64,000 bases of DNA, from NCBI RefSeq assembly GCF_022829365.1, contig NZ_JAKSYJ010000121.1, positions 1 through 64,000 on the forward strand. Direction: 5' to 3'. The notes under the pieces were generated by a model. The model saw only the letters and a list, made by a program, of their open reading frames with translations, was not told where the DNA came from and made no database searches. Positions 63,741 through 64,000 of the stretch are shown one piece after another. Position 1 is the first letter of the stretch. The number at the start of each line of letters is the position of its first letter. This DNA comes from Methylobacterium sp. J-077. Lineage in GTDB: Bacteria; Pseudomonadota; Alphaproteobacteria; Rhizobiales; Beijerinckiaceae. The position numbers and the translations under genes are program-made.

Positions 63741-64000
63741 ATGTCGGACGGACCATCGCAGACGCGCCCGCGCCGGGGCAGGCCACGACAGAAGAGCGGA
63801 TTGCCGCGGCGGCAGATGTTCGGCGCCCTCGCGGCGGCCGGCCTCGCCGCGACCCTGTCGCCGTCCGCCGCAATGGCCGCGCCCGCGGGCCGGCTGCAGA
63901 CCGAAGAATTCCGCCTGCCGTGGAGCGAGCCGGGCATCGACGTCTACGTGCGCAACAAGCACCCGGCCGGAACCGAACGCTTCGCGGGCGACCGGATCCT
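63741..64000 (+). CDS. Tat-exported protein, probable alpha/beta hydrolase, cut by window edge
   Basis: ATG 63741 after GGGAGG. The first 86 residues are a Tat signal (about residues 20-52: PRRQMFGALAAAGLAATLSP, ending AMAAP) and a mature start with FRLPWSEPGIDVYVRNKHPA and GTERFAGDRI. This start resembles secreted alpha/beta hydrolases of Methylobacterium, but the catalytic part lies past the window, so the family call is weak. Confidence 0.55.
   Translation, partial: MSDGPSQTRPRRGRPRQKSGLPRRQMFGALAAAGLAATLSPSAAMAAPAGRLQTEEFRLPWSEPGIDVYVRNKHPAGTERFAGDRI

Overview
The window is GC-rich DNA (roughly 70 percent G+C by eye) with tightly packed genes. The gene families point to an alphaproteobacterium of the order Hyphomicrobiales, most likely Methylobacterium or a close relative. 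The pointers are NepR-type anti-sigma domains with an EcfG-like sigma factor, an HWE-family histidine kinase, a DUF6894 protein, an oxidative sugar pathway, and LarB/LarE/LarC. The genus is inferred from gene content and style, not from a marker comparison.

Layout. 1-6200: edge of a secreted SH3-like protein, tRNA-Arg(CCG), an acyltransferase, a small membrane protein with a sigma-region-1.1-like segment, a holin-family protein, a frameshifted HWE sensor kinase, two small unknowns and a DUF6894 protein. 6344-19127: an apparently complete non-phosphorylative L-arabinose/D-galactose oxidation cluster. It holds a lactonase, MFS permease, two tandem secreted mutarotases, sugar-acid dehydratase, FadR-type repressor, semialdehyde dehydrogenase, AraD1-type dehydratase, sugar 1-dehydrogenase and OprB porin. 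20259-25751: an alkanesulfonate uptake and desulfonation operon with two binding proteins. 26-40 kb: a secreted protein with a C-terminal triple repeat, a SulP-STAS-cNMP transporter, a qor/LysR divergent pair, an SGNH hydrolase, an SDR, a PucG-like aminotransferase, a PepSY protein and an orphan molybdenum hydroxylase large subunit. 40.5-45 kb: a large inverted repeat, a Tat-exported aldo/keto reductase and the nickel-pincer-cofactor genes larB, larE and larC, with no larA in the window.

46.2-48.1 kb holds the most unusual locus. A sigma factor carries a NepR-like (anti-sigma) segment at its own N-terminus. It is preceded by a GGAAC-N16-GGTT promoter candidate and faces a separate, canonical-looking NepR gene across two strong hairpins. 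49.6-51.1 kb is a scar of mobile DNA at tRNA-Ile2(CAU): a broken integrase N-terminus, a decayed IS701-type transposase, and a REP-like sequence where that transposase's first catalytic Asp should be. 51.1-54.4 kb: gpsA, an acetyltransferase and tsaD with 4-base overlaps, then a Mop-like molybdate-binding protein. 54.8-64 kb: a DUF2254 protein, an NhaP-type antiporter with an apparent TTG start, a DUF2293 protein, rpsD, a GNAT, a WYL regulator with a VOC protein and an EVE protein, pgm, and the start of a Tat-exported protein.

No CRISPR array, rRNA, prophage or replication origin was seen. All assignments come from reading translations and motifs; no database search was run.
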